Assembly (NCBI RefSeq): GCF_024701375.2
Contig: NZ_CP113910.1
Coordinates: forward strand, 2,418,001-2,482,000
Source: Streptomyces sp. KMM 9044
GTDB lineage: Bacteria > Actinomycetota > Actinomycetes > Streptomycetales > Streptomycetaceae
Reading direction: 5' to 3'
DNA length: 64,000 bases
The notes beneath the pieces were generated by a model. The model did no database searches. It was given only the letters and a program-made list of their open reading frames with translations, and was not told the DNA's origin. A program made the position numbers and the translations under genes. The first letter of the stretch is position 1. Every line of letters begins with the position of its first letter. Below are positions 15,795-24,114 of this stretch, piece by piece.

Positions 15795-18257
15795 TCATGC
15801 GGGATCTCCTTGGGATGGGGCCTCCGGCTGGGCGTGGGCCGAGGCTCGGGTGAGGGTGCGTGCTGCGTGGATCAGGAGGGTCAGGGCGGCCACGCCGCAG
15901 ATGAGGGTGGGGACGCCGCTGGGGTCCCAGGCGGTGACCAGGGTTTCCACGGGGGCGGCCAGCGCCCCGCAACCGGGCAGGCGGGCCGTGAGGACCACGG
16001 CCAGGACCGCCGCCTGGGCGAGGACCGCGGCGACGAGGATCACCTTCGGCGCATGGGTGAAGCCGTGGAGGGTGAGGAGGCGGGCCAGGAAGAGGAGGGC
16101 CCCCAGGGCGAGCACCTCGTGGAAGGTGAAGGGCTCGTCCAGGGCCGTGGCGCAGAAGGCGAAGAGAGCGGCAAGAGCGCACAGGAACAGGACGAAGACG
16201 CCGAGCAGCAGGGGGCGCACGGAGTCGGCGAAGTCCTCGAGGCCACGGCTGGCCGCGACCTTGCGTCGGGCCCGTACGGCGAACAGCCGGGCGCTCCAGA
16301 CCCCGGGGGCGAAGGCCAGGGTGAGGGCCAGGGCCGGGGCTACGGCGAGCGCCCAGCCACCGTCGGAGGTGACGCCGGTGGCGCCGGTGGGCAGGCCGTC
16401 GGGGCCGCCGGTGATCGCGGTGTGGAGCAGGCCGTCACCCAGGAGGGCGTAACCGACGAGCCAGCAGGTCCAGGCCGCCGGGCCCGTGGTGGGTGGGTTG
16501 GACGCGGCGGGCGTGGTGCCGAGCGGCCTGCCGCGTCGCAGGGCCGCGCGCATGGCCAGGGCGATGGCGAGGACGCCCGCAGAGACGGCGTAGACGCGGG
16601 TCTGGCCATGAGTGAGGCGCAGAGCGGCCACCGATGCGAGGCCGAGGGCGCCGGGGAGCAGGGTGAGGACGACCCAGCCGGCGCGGAGTCCGGGAGCGGC
16701 CCTGTCTGCGGAGGGGCGGGCGGCGGCACCGAGGCGCACGCGCCGCTCGGGGTCGCGCAGCAGCGACACGCACGCCTCCGCGAGCGCTCGCGGAGGGCGC
16801 GGGGGTACGACGAGTCCGGTGCCGCCGATGACCTCGACCACGGCGCCGACGTCCGCGGACACCGTCGCGCGGCCGGCGAACATCGCCTCGACGAGTCCGG
16901 CGGGGAAGCCTTCGACGACGCTGGACAGGACGGTCACGGCGCCCGCTGCGTACGCGTCGGCGGGGCCGGTGAGCTCCGGGCCGCCGATCTTCTCGAAGGA
17001 CACCGGACCGGCGCCGTCGGCGTGTGGGTCCTCGGCCCCGTCCGGGAAGAGCCGCGTGGCCAGGTCCCGGCCGGCCCCGAGGGAGGGGGCGCCCTCGGGG
17101 CCGGCCGGGCCGCCGATGATCCGCAGGCGGGCCGAGGGCTCGGCCGTACGGACCACGGCGAACGCGTGCAGCAGCGAGACGAGGTCCTTGGCGGGCTCCA
17201 CCCGGCCGGTCCCGACGAGGGTGTGCGGGGCGGCGCGCTCCGGTGACCCGCCCGTCTCCGCGAAGGGCGCCGCGTCCATCCCGGGATGGACCGTACGGAC
17301 CTTGGCCCGGTCGGCGCCGCAGCGCTCCTGCCGGCGGCGGGCGTGCGAGTTGCCCGGGGTGATGAACGCGGCCCGCCGGTAGGTTTCGGTGGCGAGCCGG
17401 CCGTGGAAGGCCGCGAGCAGGGACCGGACGGCGGGCGAGGAGTCCGGCCGGATCAGGTAGTGCGTGCGCAGCCGAACGCCGTACTCGGTCACCAGCAGGG
17501 GGATGCCGAAGAAGTGGGCGGCGAGCAGACCCGGCGGGGCGGCCGTGCCGCCGGAGGCTGCGTGGCACAGGTCGACCGCGCCGCACCCGTCCTCCCCGTA
17601 CCAGTCGGGGGAGAGGGGGCGCAGGGCCTGGTGCAGGTGCGCGGCCACGGCCAGCAGGTCCGGCGCCCGGGCCTCCCGCGCGGCGGGCAGCACGCGGGGC
17701 GCACGACAGGCGCGTTCCAGGGCTCGTACGGCGGTCTCGGAGCGGAGGGCGGCGATGAGACCGCCCTCGTCGCGGGCGAGTTCGTCGCGGGCGAGTTCGT
17801 CGCGGGCGAGTTCGTCGCGGGCGAGTTCGTCGCGGGCGAGTTCGGTGAGGCCGAACAGAGCTCCGGCGAAACGGTCCGCCTCGGCCGGGGCACGGGTCGT
17901 CCCTGCCGTTCCGGTGTCCCCGGGGCCCGCGTCGGATGTCATCGCCGGGACCGCCGTGGCGGAGTCGGACGCGCAGAGAATGGCGACGGGTTCGCCGTAG
18001 TGCTCGGCGAAGCGCCGGCGCGCGCGCCTGCCGTACACCACCTCTTCGTCCCCGGCCGTCCACAGCGGCGCGGTACGCACCCGGCCGACCTGCGGCGGCA
18101 GCGGCACCCAGCCCTCGTCCCCCTGGGCCTCACTGCGACTGAACGCGTAGACGTCGAACTCGTGGTGTCCGAGTCCGCGCACGAGACGGTCGCACCAGAG
18201 TCCGGCGTCACCGCTCACATACGGAGAGTCACCTTCCGTAGGTAGTCCGATGCGCAC
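15795..18257 (-). CDS. PelF-like DUF3492/GT4 glycosyltransferase fused to a polytopic membrane domain
   Basis: About 820 residues. The N-terminus VRIGLPTEGDSPYVSG matches the DUF3492 start found in PelF-type glycosyltransferases. A GT4 C-lobe follows (GTGRVEPAKDL, then SSVVEGFPAGLVEAMFAGRATVSADVG with the E-x7-E pattern). From about residue 540 the protein has about seven or eight hydrophobic helices and ends in a short polar tail, so catalytic and membrane domains are joined in one chain. The GTG at 18257 is chosen because GGGGGTG lies upstream and family members begin with this sequence; the frame is open a further 36 codons upstream. Residues about 138-163 are five exact copies of a five-residue repeat (L-A-R-D-E). 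Donor and acceptor are unknown; an N-acetylhexosamine polymer is the inference. Confidence 0.82.
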   Translation of the reverse strand: MRIGLPTEGDSPYVSGDAGLWCDRLVRGLGHHEFDVYAFSRSEAQGDEGWVPLPPQVGRVRTAPLWTAGDEEVVYGRRARRRFAEHYGEPVAILCASDSATAVPAMTSDAGPGDTGTAGTTRAPAEADRFAGALFGLTELARDELARDELARDELARDELARDEGGLIAALRSETAVRALERACRAPRVLPAAREARAPDLLAVAAHLHQALRPLSPDWYGEDGCGAVDLCHAASGGTAAPPGLLAAHFFGIPLLVTEYGVRLRTHYLIRPDSSPAVRSLLAAFHGRLATETYRRAAFITPGNSHARRRQERCGADRAKVRTVHPGMDAAPFAETGGSPERAAPHTLVGTGRVEPAKDLVSLLHAFAVVRTAEPSARLRIIGGPAGPEGAPSLGAGRDLATRLFPDGAEDPHADGAGPVSFEKIGGPELTGPADAYAAGAVTVLSSVVEGFPAGLVEAMFAGRATVSADVGAVVEVIGGTGLVVPPRPPRALAEACVSLLRDPERRVRLGAAARPSADRAAPGLRAGWVVLTLLPGALGLASVAALRLTHGQTRVYAVSAGVLAIALAMRAALRRGRPLGTTPAASNPPTTGPAAWTCWLVGYALLGDGLLHTAITGGPDGLPTGATGVTSDGGWALAVAPALALTLAFAPGVWSARLFAVRARRKVAASRGLEDFADSVRPLLLGVFVLFLCALAALFAFCATALDEPFTFHEVLALGALLFLARLLTLHGFTHAPKVILVAAVLAQAAVLAVVLTARLPGCGALAAPVETLVTAWDPSGVPTLICGVAALTLLIHAARTLTRASAHAQPEAPSQGDPA
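17769..17843. repeat. 15-bp tandem repeat, five exact copies
   Basis: The plus-strand unit GTCGCGGGCGAGTTC is repeated five times without mismatch inside the glycosyltransferase gene. The 15-base unit keeps frame and encodes repeated L-A-R-D-E, so copy number can change without disrupting the protein. Confidence 0.95.
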
Positions 18258-18340
18258 GAGTGCACCCCCGATCTCCCGTATGGGGAGCCGCCGTTGCCCC
18301 GGCGGCTCGTAGCGGGACGAACGTATGCGGACAAGGTGGT

Positions 18341-18368
18341 GGCGTGATGGACGGTTGTCCGTCACGCC
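18341..18368. terminator. hairpin between the DUF3152 gene and the glycosyltransferase operon
   Basis: A 12-bp stem with one G-T pair (GGCGTGATGGAC / GTCCGTCACGCC) and a 4-base loop lies in the 182-base gap between two minus-strand genes. It probably terminates the DUF3152 transcript. The rest of the gap should hold the glycosyltransferase promoter, but no clear hexamers were recognised. Confidence 0.5.
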
Positions 18369-18439
18369 ATCAAAAGGGGTGAACGGTCGTAACTTTCCCG
18401 CGTGGAGCGCGTTGGGTCGCGCTGGGAGATCGGATGCCG

Positions 18440-19909
18440 TCAGCTGTTCGGATACGCCCAGGCATTGGGCCGACAGCTGATTCCGTCGTGTTCGAGGAAC
18501 TTGGTCTGCTGCTGCATGACCGGGGCCAGATCGCCGTCCTTGTCACAGGTGACGTGGTTGTACCCGAGGCGGTGGCCGACCTCGTGGTTGATCAGCATCT
18601 GGCGGTAGGCGAGCAGCTCGTCGCCGTACGTCGCGGCCCCCCGAGCCCAGCGGAACGCGTTGATCATCACGCGTTCGGTGGCCGCCGAGTCACAGGACAC
18701 GTTGTCGACCGTGGTGTCCAGGCCGGACTTGGCGCACCATTCGGCGGTCGTCGCGGGGCTGGCGAGGGTGATGACGAAGTCGGGGCGGCCGGAGTGGATG
18801 CGTTCGAAGGTGCGGGCGCCGTTGTGCGCCCAGCTGCGGTTGTCGTTGAGCGTCCTGTGCACCGCCTCGGCGAAGAGTGCCCCGTCCAGGCCGAGTCCCT
18901 GCTCCACGTCCACGCGGTAGGTGATCTTCTGCCCCTTGCCGGACCCGTCGGCGATGCCGGTGATCGCGTCGAACCTCCCCGAGCCCTCGGCCGTGGCGCT
19001 GAGCGGGAACTTCCTGTCCATCTTCTGCGCGTACGTCAGCGGCTCGGTGCGGGAGGTCCCCCGATCGTCGTCCGCGCCCCCGTTCACGCCGGGGTCCCGG
19101 ACGTCGCGCGCCGCCTGTTCGGGGGCGGACTGCGACTGAAGGCCGTCGGAACCGTCGCGTTCGTCGGCGACCTGGCCGGCCACGACGATCGCCAGCACGG
19201 TGGTGACGGCGGCGGCCGCGGTTCCGGCGAACGCACGCCCCTTGGCGCCCTTGCCCTGCTCCGGCGCGCCGGTGGGCGGCGCGTCGTCGTCGGGGCCGAC
19301 CGGGTCCCCCGCGGCCGGGGCGGAGCTCCGGTCCGTGACGGCGGCGCAAGGGTCTGCGGGGTGTGCGCGGTCCGCGCCGGAGGCCGGGCGGGCCGTGGCG
19401 GTCCGACGTGACGCGAAGACGTCGTCGCCCTCGCCGAAGGCGTCGAGGTAGTCCTGCCGCGGCCCCTGTCGCCCGCCCGGTTGCTCGGGCGGCGCCTGGC
19501 GCTGTCCCGGCAGGGGGAGGGCCCTGTCGGCCGACCCGGCACTCGCGCCACGTCCCCCCACCTCTCCCCAGCCACCGCCGGGTTCCCGCTGCTCGGGGTG
19601 GCCGCCGCCACGGCCAGCTCCCGGAACGCCGTGCGCGGGAGCGCCGTCGGGCAGGCGGGGGAAGCCATGGGCGGGCGTGCCGTCGGGGAAGCGGTGCGCT
19701 CCGTGGGCCGGGGTTCCGGGCCCCGCGGGTATGCCGTCGCCCCGCGCCGCCTGCCCGGGTGAGCCGTACGGGCCGGGCGGGGCGGGGTGGGTGGGTGGGC
19801 CGTACGCACCGGTTCCGCCGGAGGCCGCCCCCTGCCCCGGGGGCGTCGTACCCCGCGCCGGGCGGGCGTCGTCCTTGGGCGCGGGTCCACGGCGGCTGTG
19901 GCGTCCCAC
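18440..19909 (-). CDS. DUF3152 membrane-anchored metalloprotease-like protein
   Basis: A 489-residue protein. The first ~210 residues are Pro/Gly/Ala-rich and disordered. One membrane helix (AFAGTAAAAVTTVLAIVVAG) follows, then an extracellular DUF3152 domain starting near EPLTYAQKMDRKFPLSATAEG. The domain contains HEVGHRLGYNH, a full H-E-x-x-H-x-x-G-x-x-H metzincin zinc signature. Two or three cysteines (WCAKSGLDTTVDNVSC, VTCDKDG) may form disulphides. Family substrates are not known to me. The start is GTG at 19909, 8 bases after the stop of the upstream hydrolase, so the pair is an operon. An extracellular zinc protease is inferred from the motif. Confidence 0.85.
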   Translation of the reverse strand: MGRHSRRGPAPKDDARPARGTTPPGQGAASGGTGAYGPPTHPAPPGPYGSPGQAARGDGIPAGPGTPAHGAHRFPDGTPAHGFPRLPDGAPAHGVPGAGRGGGHPEQREPGGGWGEVGGRGASAGSADRALPLPGQRQAPPEQPGGRQGPRQDYLDAFGEGDDVFASRRTATARPASGADRAHPADPCAAVTDRSSAPAAGDPVGPDDDAPPTGAPEQGKGAKGRAFAGTAAAAVTTVLAIVVAGQVADERDGSDGLQSQSAPEQAARDVRDPGVNGGADDDRGTSRTEPLTYAQKMDRKFPLSATAEGSGRFDAITGIADGSGKGQKITYRVDVEQGLGLDGALFAEAVHRTLNDNRSWAHNGARTFERIHSGRPDFVITLASPATTAEWCAKSGLDTTVDNVSCDSAATERVMINAFRWARGAATYGDELLAYRQMLINHEVGHRLGYNHVTCDKDGDLAPVMQQQTKFLEHDGISCRPNAWAYPNS

Positions 19910-19917
19910 GTCGTGCC

Positions 19918-20991
19918 TCAGCCCCTCGCGTTGTCGGCGGTTGACCCGCCGGCGGCGGTCCCGTCCGCGGCGATACCGGCGGTCGAGCCCGGGGCGCCCT
20001 TCGCGCCCGGCTCCAAAGTATCCCCCTCCTCCGCCGAATCCGTTGCATCCGCGAGGAGTTCACGGAACGCAGCGGCCACCGCCTCGGGGTATTCCATCAT
20101 CGCCACATGCCCCGCATCAGGCAGGGTGACCAGCCTGGAGTCCCGGAACGCGCGGGCCGCGCGCCCGGCCATCCGGAAGCCGACGAGCTGGTCCCGTCCG
20201 CCGTACAGCAGCAGGGTCGGCGCGAGCACCCGCTCGGCCTGGCGCCACAGCCCGTGCTGACCGCCGAGAGTATACGCGTTGACGAGGCCCCGCGCGGAGC
20301 GGGTCATGGCATCCCAGAAGTACGGCAGCCGCAGCCGCCGCTCCATCTCCTGCACGGCGTGGCGGAACGCCTCCGGTGCCACCTGCCCGGGATCCCCGTA
20401 GCAGAGCGCCACGACGCCGCGGACGCGCTGCTCCGCCGACCATCCCCGGGTGATCCGGGTGAACAGCGGGGCCACCCCGGGCACCGCCAGCAGTCCCGTC
20501 GGCACGGCGGTGCGCTGTACGCGCAGTTCGGGAAGGGCCGGTGACACGAGCGTGAGCGTCCGGACGAGATCGGGGCGTACGGCGGCGACACGGGTGGCGA
20601 CCGCGCCGCCGAGCGAATTGCCCAGGAGGTGTACGGGGCCGCGCCCGGCCACGTCGAGATAGCGGATCACCGCGCGGGCGTGCGCCGGGATCGAGTAGTT
20701 GCCGTCGTCCGGCGGCGGCGAGCTGCCGAAGCCGGGAAGGTCGACGGCCTCGCTGTGAACAGCGTCCTCCAGGAGGGGCATCAGCGTCGACCAGTTCTGC
20801 GACGACCCCCCGAGCCCGTGGATGTGGAGTGCGGGCGGGAGACCTTCGCGCGTGGGCGGTCTCGACCGCACGGACAGGGTGAGGCCCGGAAGTTCGACCG
20901 ACCTGAGACGCTCACCCTCGGCGACCCTCACGGCAGCCGCTTCGGAAAGAACGGTCGTGGGCGGCACGGACGGCAGGTCGGTCGAAGGCAT
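19918..20991 (-). CDS. alpha/beta-fold hydrolase
   Basis: A 357-residue hydrolase with HGLGGSSQNW (oxyanion loop), nucleophile elbow GNSLGGAVA, GGRDQLVGF (acid position) and PDAGHVAMMEYPE (histidine). The lid region carries a long helical insertion (residues about 175-250). The last ~45 residues are a low-complexity Gly/Ala/Thr tail. No signal peptide is seen, so it should be cytosolic. The closest family type is the meta-cleavage hydrolase/esterase group, but the substrate cannot be read from sequence. It is the first gene of a two-gene operon with the DUF3152 protein. Confidence 0.85.
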   Translation of the reverse strand: MPSTDLPSVPPTTVLSEAAAVRVAEGERLRSVELPGLTLSVRSRPPTREGLPPALHIHGLGGSSQNWSTLMPLLEDAVHSEAVDLPGFGSSPPPDDGNYSIPAHARAVIRYLDVAGRGPVHLLGNSLGGAVATRVAAVRPDLVRTLTLVSPALPELRVQRTAVPTGLLAVPGVAPLFTRITRGWSAEQRVRGVVALCYGDPGQVAPEAFRHAVQEMERRLRLPYFWDAMTRSARGLVNAYTLGGQHGLWRQAERVLAPTLLLYGGRDQLVGFRMAGRAARAFRDSRLVTLPDAGHVAMMEYPEAVAAAFRELLADATDSAEEGDTLEPGAKGAPGSTAGIAADGTAAGGSTADNARG

Positions 20992-21191
20992 GCGGCAATA
21001 TTACGAGACGATCACGCCGGGGCTCATGTGTCGGCGGTCACAGGTCCGCCGCCCCGCCGCGTGCACACGGCGTCACGTTCCGGTCGCGGATCGTACGGCG
21101 TCCGGATCGGGTGTCTCCCCGGCTCGAACCGGGGGCACCCGTATGTGGCCCCCGCACGGTGCGGGGCCGTTCGCAGGAAGGGAGCCCAGCC
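20992..21191 (+). promoter_or_regulatory. divergent intergenic region with two stem-loops
   Basis: A 200-base gap between the minus-strand hydrolase and a small plus-strand gene. It contains an imperfect hairpin around 21108-21140 (CCCCGG / CCGGGG extended by GGGTG / CACCC) and a second around 21147-21168 (GGCCCCCGCAC / GTGCGGGGCC, one bulge), followed at once by the AAGGGAGC ribosome-binding site. They could be a structured leader of the small acidic protein gene. The first hairpin contains a TCGAA loop that mimics a tRNA T-arm but no tRNA is present. Confidence 0.4.
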
Positions 21192-21419
21192 ATGGCACCG
21201 GATCCCACCGATCCCGAGACGTTCGAGGAAGCCGACGACGCCCGCGAAGACCTGGGGTACGGCGTCGAGGCGCCGGAGGCCGACGCGGCCGAGCAGCGCG
21301 CGGCCCTCGCCCCGGACCGTGACGAGCCGCTGACCGACGCCGACATCGACCGCGCCAACGAGGCGGACCTCGCCGAGCAGGCCAGGGTCGTCTCCCTCGA
21401 CGAGGACGACTACCGGTGA
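21192..21419 (+). CDS. small acidic protein of unknown function
   Basis: A 75-residue protein, very rich in Asp, Glu and Ala (MAPDPTDPETFEEADDARED at the start, ending SLDEDDYR). It has no cysteine, membrane segment or recognisable domain and is probably largely unstructured. AAGGGAGC seven bases upstream of the ATG supports translation. Similar short acidic proteins are common in Streptomyces genomes. I do not recognise a function. Confidence 0.75.
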   Translation: MAPDPTDPETFEEADDAREDLGYGVEAPEADAAEQRAALAPDRDEPLTDADIDRANEADLAEQARVVSLDEDDYR

Positions 21420-21646
21420 CGGCGCCGAGGGAGCCGTGGAGGCCGCCGAAGGGCGACTCCACGGGAGGGTTCCACGCGGAAGCGAGGCATCGCCTTGCCC
21501 TCTCTGACAGCTTCTGAAACCGTCCGTACGGCTTTCGGTGTCGTCCGGTCCGTGAAATTCTGCGCTCTCACCGCGCACAGCACGGTTACCGAAAAGTACG
21601 ATGACGGCGCGGCTCACACCGCATGTGGACGACAATGGGAGGCGGC

Positions 21647-22291
21647 GTGACAGCCATCGAGCAGACAGAGACCGTGCGCCCGAGGGGTACACGCCTGCCG
21701 CGCCGTGCCCGACGGAACCAGCTGCTGGGCGCCGCCCAGGAAGTGTTCGTCGCGCAGGGTTACCACGCGGCGGCGATGGACGACATCGCCGAGCGGGCGG
21801 GCGTCAGCAAGCCGGTGCTCTACCAGCACTTCCCGGGCAAGCTCGACCTGTATCTGGCGCTGCTGGACCAGCACTGCGAGTCGCTGATCCAGTCGGTGCG
21901 TCACGCGCTCGCGTCGACGCACGACAACAAGCAGCGCGTACGGGCGACCATGGACGCCTACTTCGCGTACGTCGAGGACGACGGTGGCGCCTTCCGGCTG
22001 GTCTTCGAGTCGGACCTGACGAACGAGCCCGCGGTACGTGAGCGGGTCGACCGGGTCACCAACGACTGCGCCGAGGCGATCTGCGACGTCATCGCCGAGG
22101 ACACCGGGCTGTCGCGCCAGGAGTCGATGCTGCTCGCCTCGGGGCTTGGCGGTCTGGCCCAGGTGGTCGCGCGGTCCTGGCTGCACAGCGACCGCAGCGT
22201 GCCGCGCGACCAGGCGGTCCAGCTGCTGACCTCGCTGGCCTGGCGGGGCATCGCCGGATTCCCGCTGCACGGCAGCGAGCAGCAACTCTGA
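21647..22291 (+). CDS. TetR/AcrR-family transcriptional regulator
   Basis: A 214-residue regulator. The N-terminal helix-turn-helix reads RNQLLGAAQEVFVAQGYHAAAMDDIAERAGVSKPVLYQHF, the classic TetR pattern, followed by an all-helical ligand-binding and dimerisation domain. The GTG at 21647 is preferred (GGGAGG a few bases upstream). The region upstream (21560-21620) has ACCGTCCGTACGG and CACGGTTACCG, which could be operator half-sites for autoregulation. It lies next to the DUF3107 gene, an arrangement seen in actinobacteria. Ligand and targets are unknown. Confidence 0.9.
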   Translation: MTAIEQTETVRPRGTRLPRRARRNQLLGAAQEVFVAQGYHAAAMDDIAERAGVSKPVLYQHFPGKLDLYLALLDQHCESLIQSVRHALASTHDNKQRVRATMDAYFAYVEDDGGAFRLVFESDLTNEPAVRERVDRVTNDCAEAICDVIAEDTGLSRQESMLLASGLGGLAQVVARSWLHSDRSVPRDQAVQLLTSLAWRGIAGFPLHGSEQQL

Positions 22292-22459
22292 CAGCACCGG
22301 GCCGCAGGGGCCGGCGGGCGGGGGGGGCCGTTTGTTCCCGTCCGCTGTTCGCTCCTGGCGTTGCGGGGGCTGAGCGTGCACATCGCCTCACCGGGCTAAT
22401 GTGTGCTGGGTACGGCGCGGAAGGTCGCGCACTTCACTGACCGTCGGAGGGACATAGCC

Positions 22460-22687
22460 GTGGAGGTCAAGATCGGCGTGCAGCACGCGCCCCGCGAGAT
22501 CGTTCTGGAGAGCGGTCAGAGCGCCGAGGAGGTCGAGCGTGTGGTGGCCGAGGCGCTGGCCGGGAAGTCTCAGCTGCTGAGTCTCGTGGACGAGCACGGC
22601 CGCAAGATCCTGGTCCCGGCCGACCGTCTCGCATACATCGAGATCGGCGAGCCGGCCCCGCGCAAGGTGGGCTTCGGCGCGCTGTAG
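22460..22687 (+). CDS. DUF3107 family small protein
   Basis: A 75-residue protein (VEVKIGVQHAPREIVLES, ending APRKVGFGAL) that matches the DUF3107 family found across actinobacteria. It looks like a small beta-alpha-beta fold (a KIGVQ strand, an EEVERVVAEAL helix, then LLSLVDEHGRKILVPADRLAYIEI strands). The GTG start follows GGAGGGA by seven bases. It stands alone between the TetR gene and a strong terminator. No biochemical role is known to me. Confidence 0.88.
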   Translation: MEVKIGVQHAPREIVLESGQSAEEVERVVAEALAGKSQLLSLVDEHGRKILVPADRLAYIEIGEPAPRKVGFGAL

Positions 22688-22717
22688 GCGACGGCCGGCA
22701 GACACGCCGACAAGCAC

Positions 22718-22761
22718 GGAAGGGCCCGGCGGCTCGGCACCTCGAGCCGCCGGGCCCTTCC
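22718..22761. terminator. terminator hairpin after DUF3107 gene
   Basis: A perfect 19-bp stem (GGAAGGGCCCGGCGGCTCG and its complement) with a 6-base loop, 30 bases after the stop codon. Confidence 0.85.
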
Positions 22762-23004
22762 ATGCCCGCGTTCCGCACCCCGGATGTTCCGGCGCTCCGC
22801 TCTCCGCGTCTGCTCCGTTCGGCTTCTCCCCCCCCTGCCGTTCACCCCCGCGCACCCCGCCGCTCCCCTGCCGTCCACCGCCGTCTTCGCTCTTCACGGA
22901 CGAGACAGGGCTCCCTGTGCAGGGAAGGATTGGAATCCGCAGGTCAGGGGTAGACGGGCTACGACCGATGTGAGCAGGCCGGCCCTGTGGGAGGGACCCC
23001 GAAC
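22762..23004 (+). promoter_or_regulatory. intergenic leader/promoter of the small membrane protein
   Basis: A 243-base stretch without a gene between the terminator and the next start. It has a C-rich segment (22800-22880), a small stem (GGGCTCCCTG / CAGGGAAGG near 22909-22927), and the ribosome-binding site GGGAGGGA at 22989-22996. No clear promoter hexamers were recognised. Confidence 0.3.
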
Positions 23005-23274
23005 ATGCTCTTGGAAGCGCTCAGTTCAGCGATCCTCGGCCTGGCTCTGGCATGGGTGGCCACGCGCCGCCTGCCGCACCGCCTCCCCGCCCGCACCCTG
23101 GTCCTGTCGACCGGTGTGGCCGGAGCCCTGTTCGGCGCGTTCCTCACGCACAGCGCGCTGGACGCGGACCGCCTGCTGACGGTCCTGCTCGGGGCGGCGA
23201 TCGTCTCCGTGGCGTCGCTGTCGCTGCTGCTGCGCCCTGCGGGCGGACTCGGCGGCCGGTCGGCGACCGCCTGA
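23005..23274 (+). CDS. small integral membrane protein
   Basis: An 89-residue protein with three hydrophobic segments (LLEALSSAILGLALAWVA, TLVLSTGVAGALFGAFLT, LLTVLLGAAIVSVASLSLLL) and an Arg-rich loop RRLPHRLPAR between the first two, predicting about three membrane helices. GGGAGGGA eight bases before ATG 23005 fixes the start. No enzymatic motif is seen. I do not recognise the family. Confidence 0.75.
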   Translation: MLLEALSSAILGLALAWVATRRLPHRLPARTLVLSTGVAGALFGAFLTHSALDADRLLTVLLGAAIVSVASLSLLLRPAGGLGGRSATA

Positions 23275-23358
23275 CCGGCCGCCGAAACCGGCCCCGCCGG
23301 CACCTCCCGTCCTGGAGCCCCGCGGAGCCCCCAGGAGCCCGGCCGAGCCGGACGATTC

Positions 23359-24114
23359 TCAGGCCGCCAGGCCCAGGGCCGCCATCCGCTTGGTGTGGGC
23401 CTCGGTGATCCGGGAGAACATCCGGCCGACCTCGGCGAGGTCGAAGCCGTCCGAGACACCGCCGACGAGCATCGTCGACAGCGCGTCCCGGTCGGCCACG
23501 ACCCGCTGCGACTGGGACAGCGCCTCACCCATCAGCCGCCGCGCCCACAGCGCGAGCCGCCCGCCCACGCGCGGGTCCGCGTCGATCGCCGCGCGCACCT
23601 TCTCCACGGCGAACCCGCCGTGCCCGGTGTCGTCGAGCACGCCCAGCACCAGCGCGCGGGTGTCGGAGTCCAGCCGGACCGCGACCTCCCGGTAGAAGTC
23701 GCTGGCGATCGAGTCGCCGACGTAGGCCTTGACCAGCCCCTCGAGCCAGTCGGAGGGCGCCGTCTGCTTGTGGAAGCCCTCGTAGGCGGCCACGAACGGC
23801 TCCATCGCGACGGTCGGCTCCTGGCCGATCCCGGCCAGCCGGTCGCGCAGCCGCTCGAAGTGGTGGAACTCGGCCGACGCCATCTTCGCCAGCTCCGCCT
23901 TGTCCTCCAGCGTGGGCGCCAGCTTGGCGTCGTCGGCGAGCCGCTCGAACGCCGCCAACTCCCCGTACGCGAGCGCGCCGAGCAGGTCCACGACGGCGGC
24001 GCGGTACTGCGGGTCGGCGGAGGCGGCCGCCCAGTCCATGGCGGCGACGCCGGTCGGCGCGGCGGGGGTGTCGGGGGTGGCCTCGACGTGGTCGGGCATG
24101 TCAGAGCTCGTCAT
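23359..24114 (-). CDS. ferritin-like (MiaE-type) diiron-fold protein
   Basis: A 251-residue, mostly helical protein. GALAYGELAAFERLADDAKL (first E of a diiron helix), ASAEFHHFERLRDRLAG (E-x-x-H) and a later YREVAVRLD...GVLDDTGHGGFAVEKV match the tRNA-hydroxylase (MiaE-like) ferritin-like family widespread in Streptomyces. Diiron oxygenase activity on tRNA is known for MiaE; whether this protein does the same is unproven. Start choices are ATG 24114 or ATG 24099. It is divergent from the DEAD-box helicase gene with a 386-base gap. Confidence 0.8.
   Translation of the reverse strand: MTSSDMPDHVEATPDTPAAPTGVAAMDWAAASADPQYRAAVVDLLGALAYGELAAFERLADDAKLAPTLEDKAELAKMASAEFHHFERLRDRLAGIGQEPTVAMEPFVAAYEGFHKQTAPSDWLEGLVKAYVGDSIASDFYREVAVRLDSDTRALVLGVLDDTGHGGFAVEKVRAAIDADPRVGGRLALWARRLMGEALSQSQRVVADRDALSTMLVGGVSDGFDLAEVGRMFSRITEAHTKRMAALGLAA

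Noticed and set aside
21105..21145. tRNA-like T-arm (CCCCGG / CCGGGG around TCGAA)
   Set aside because: No acceptor, D or anticodon arms can be built on either strand; it is a simple hairpin.
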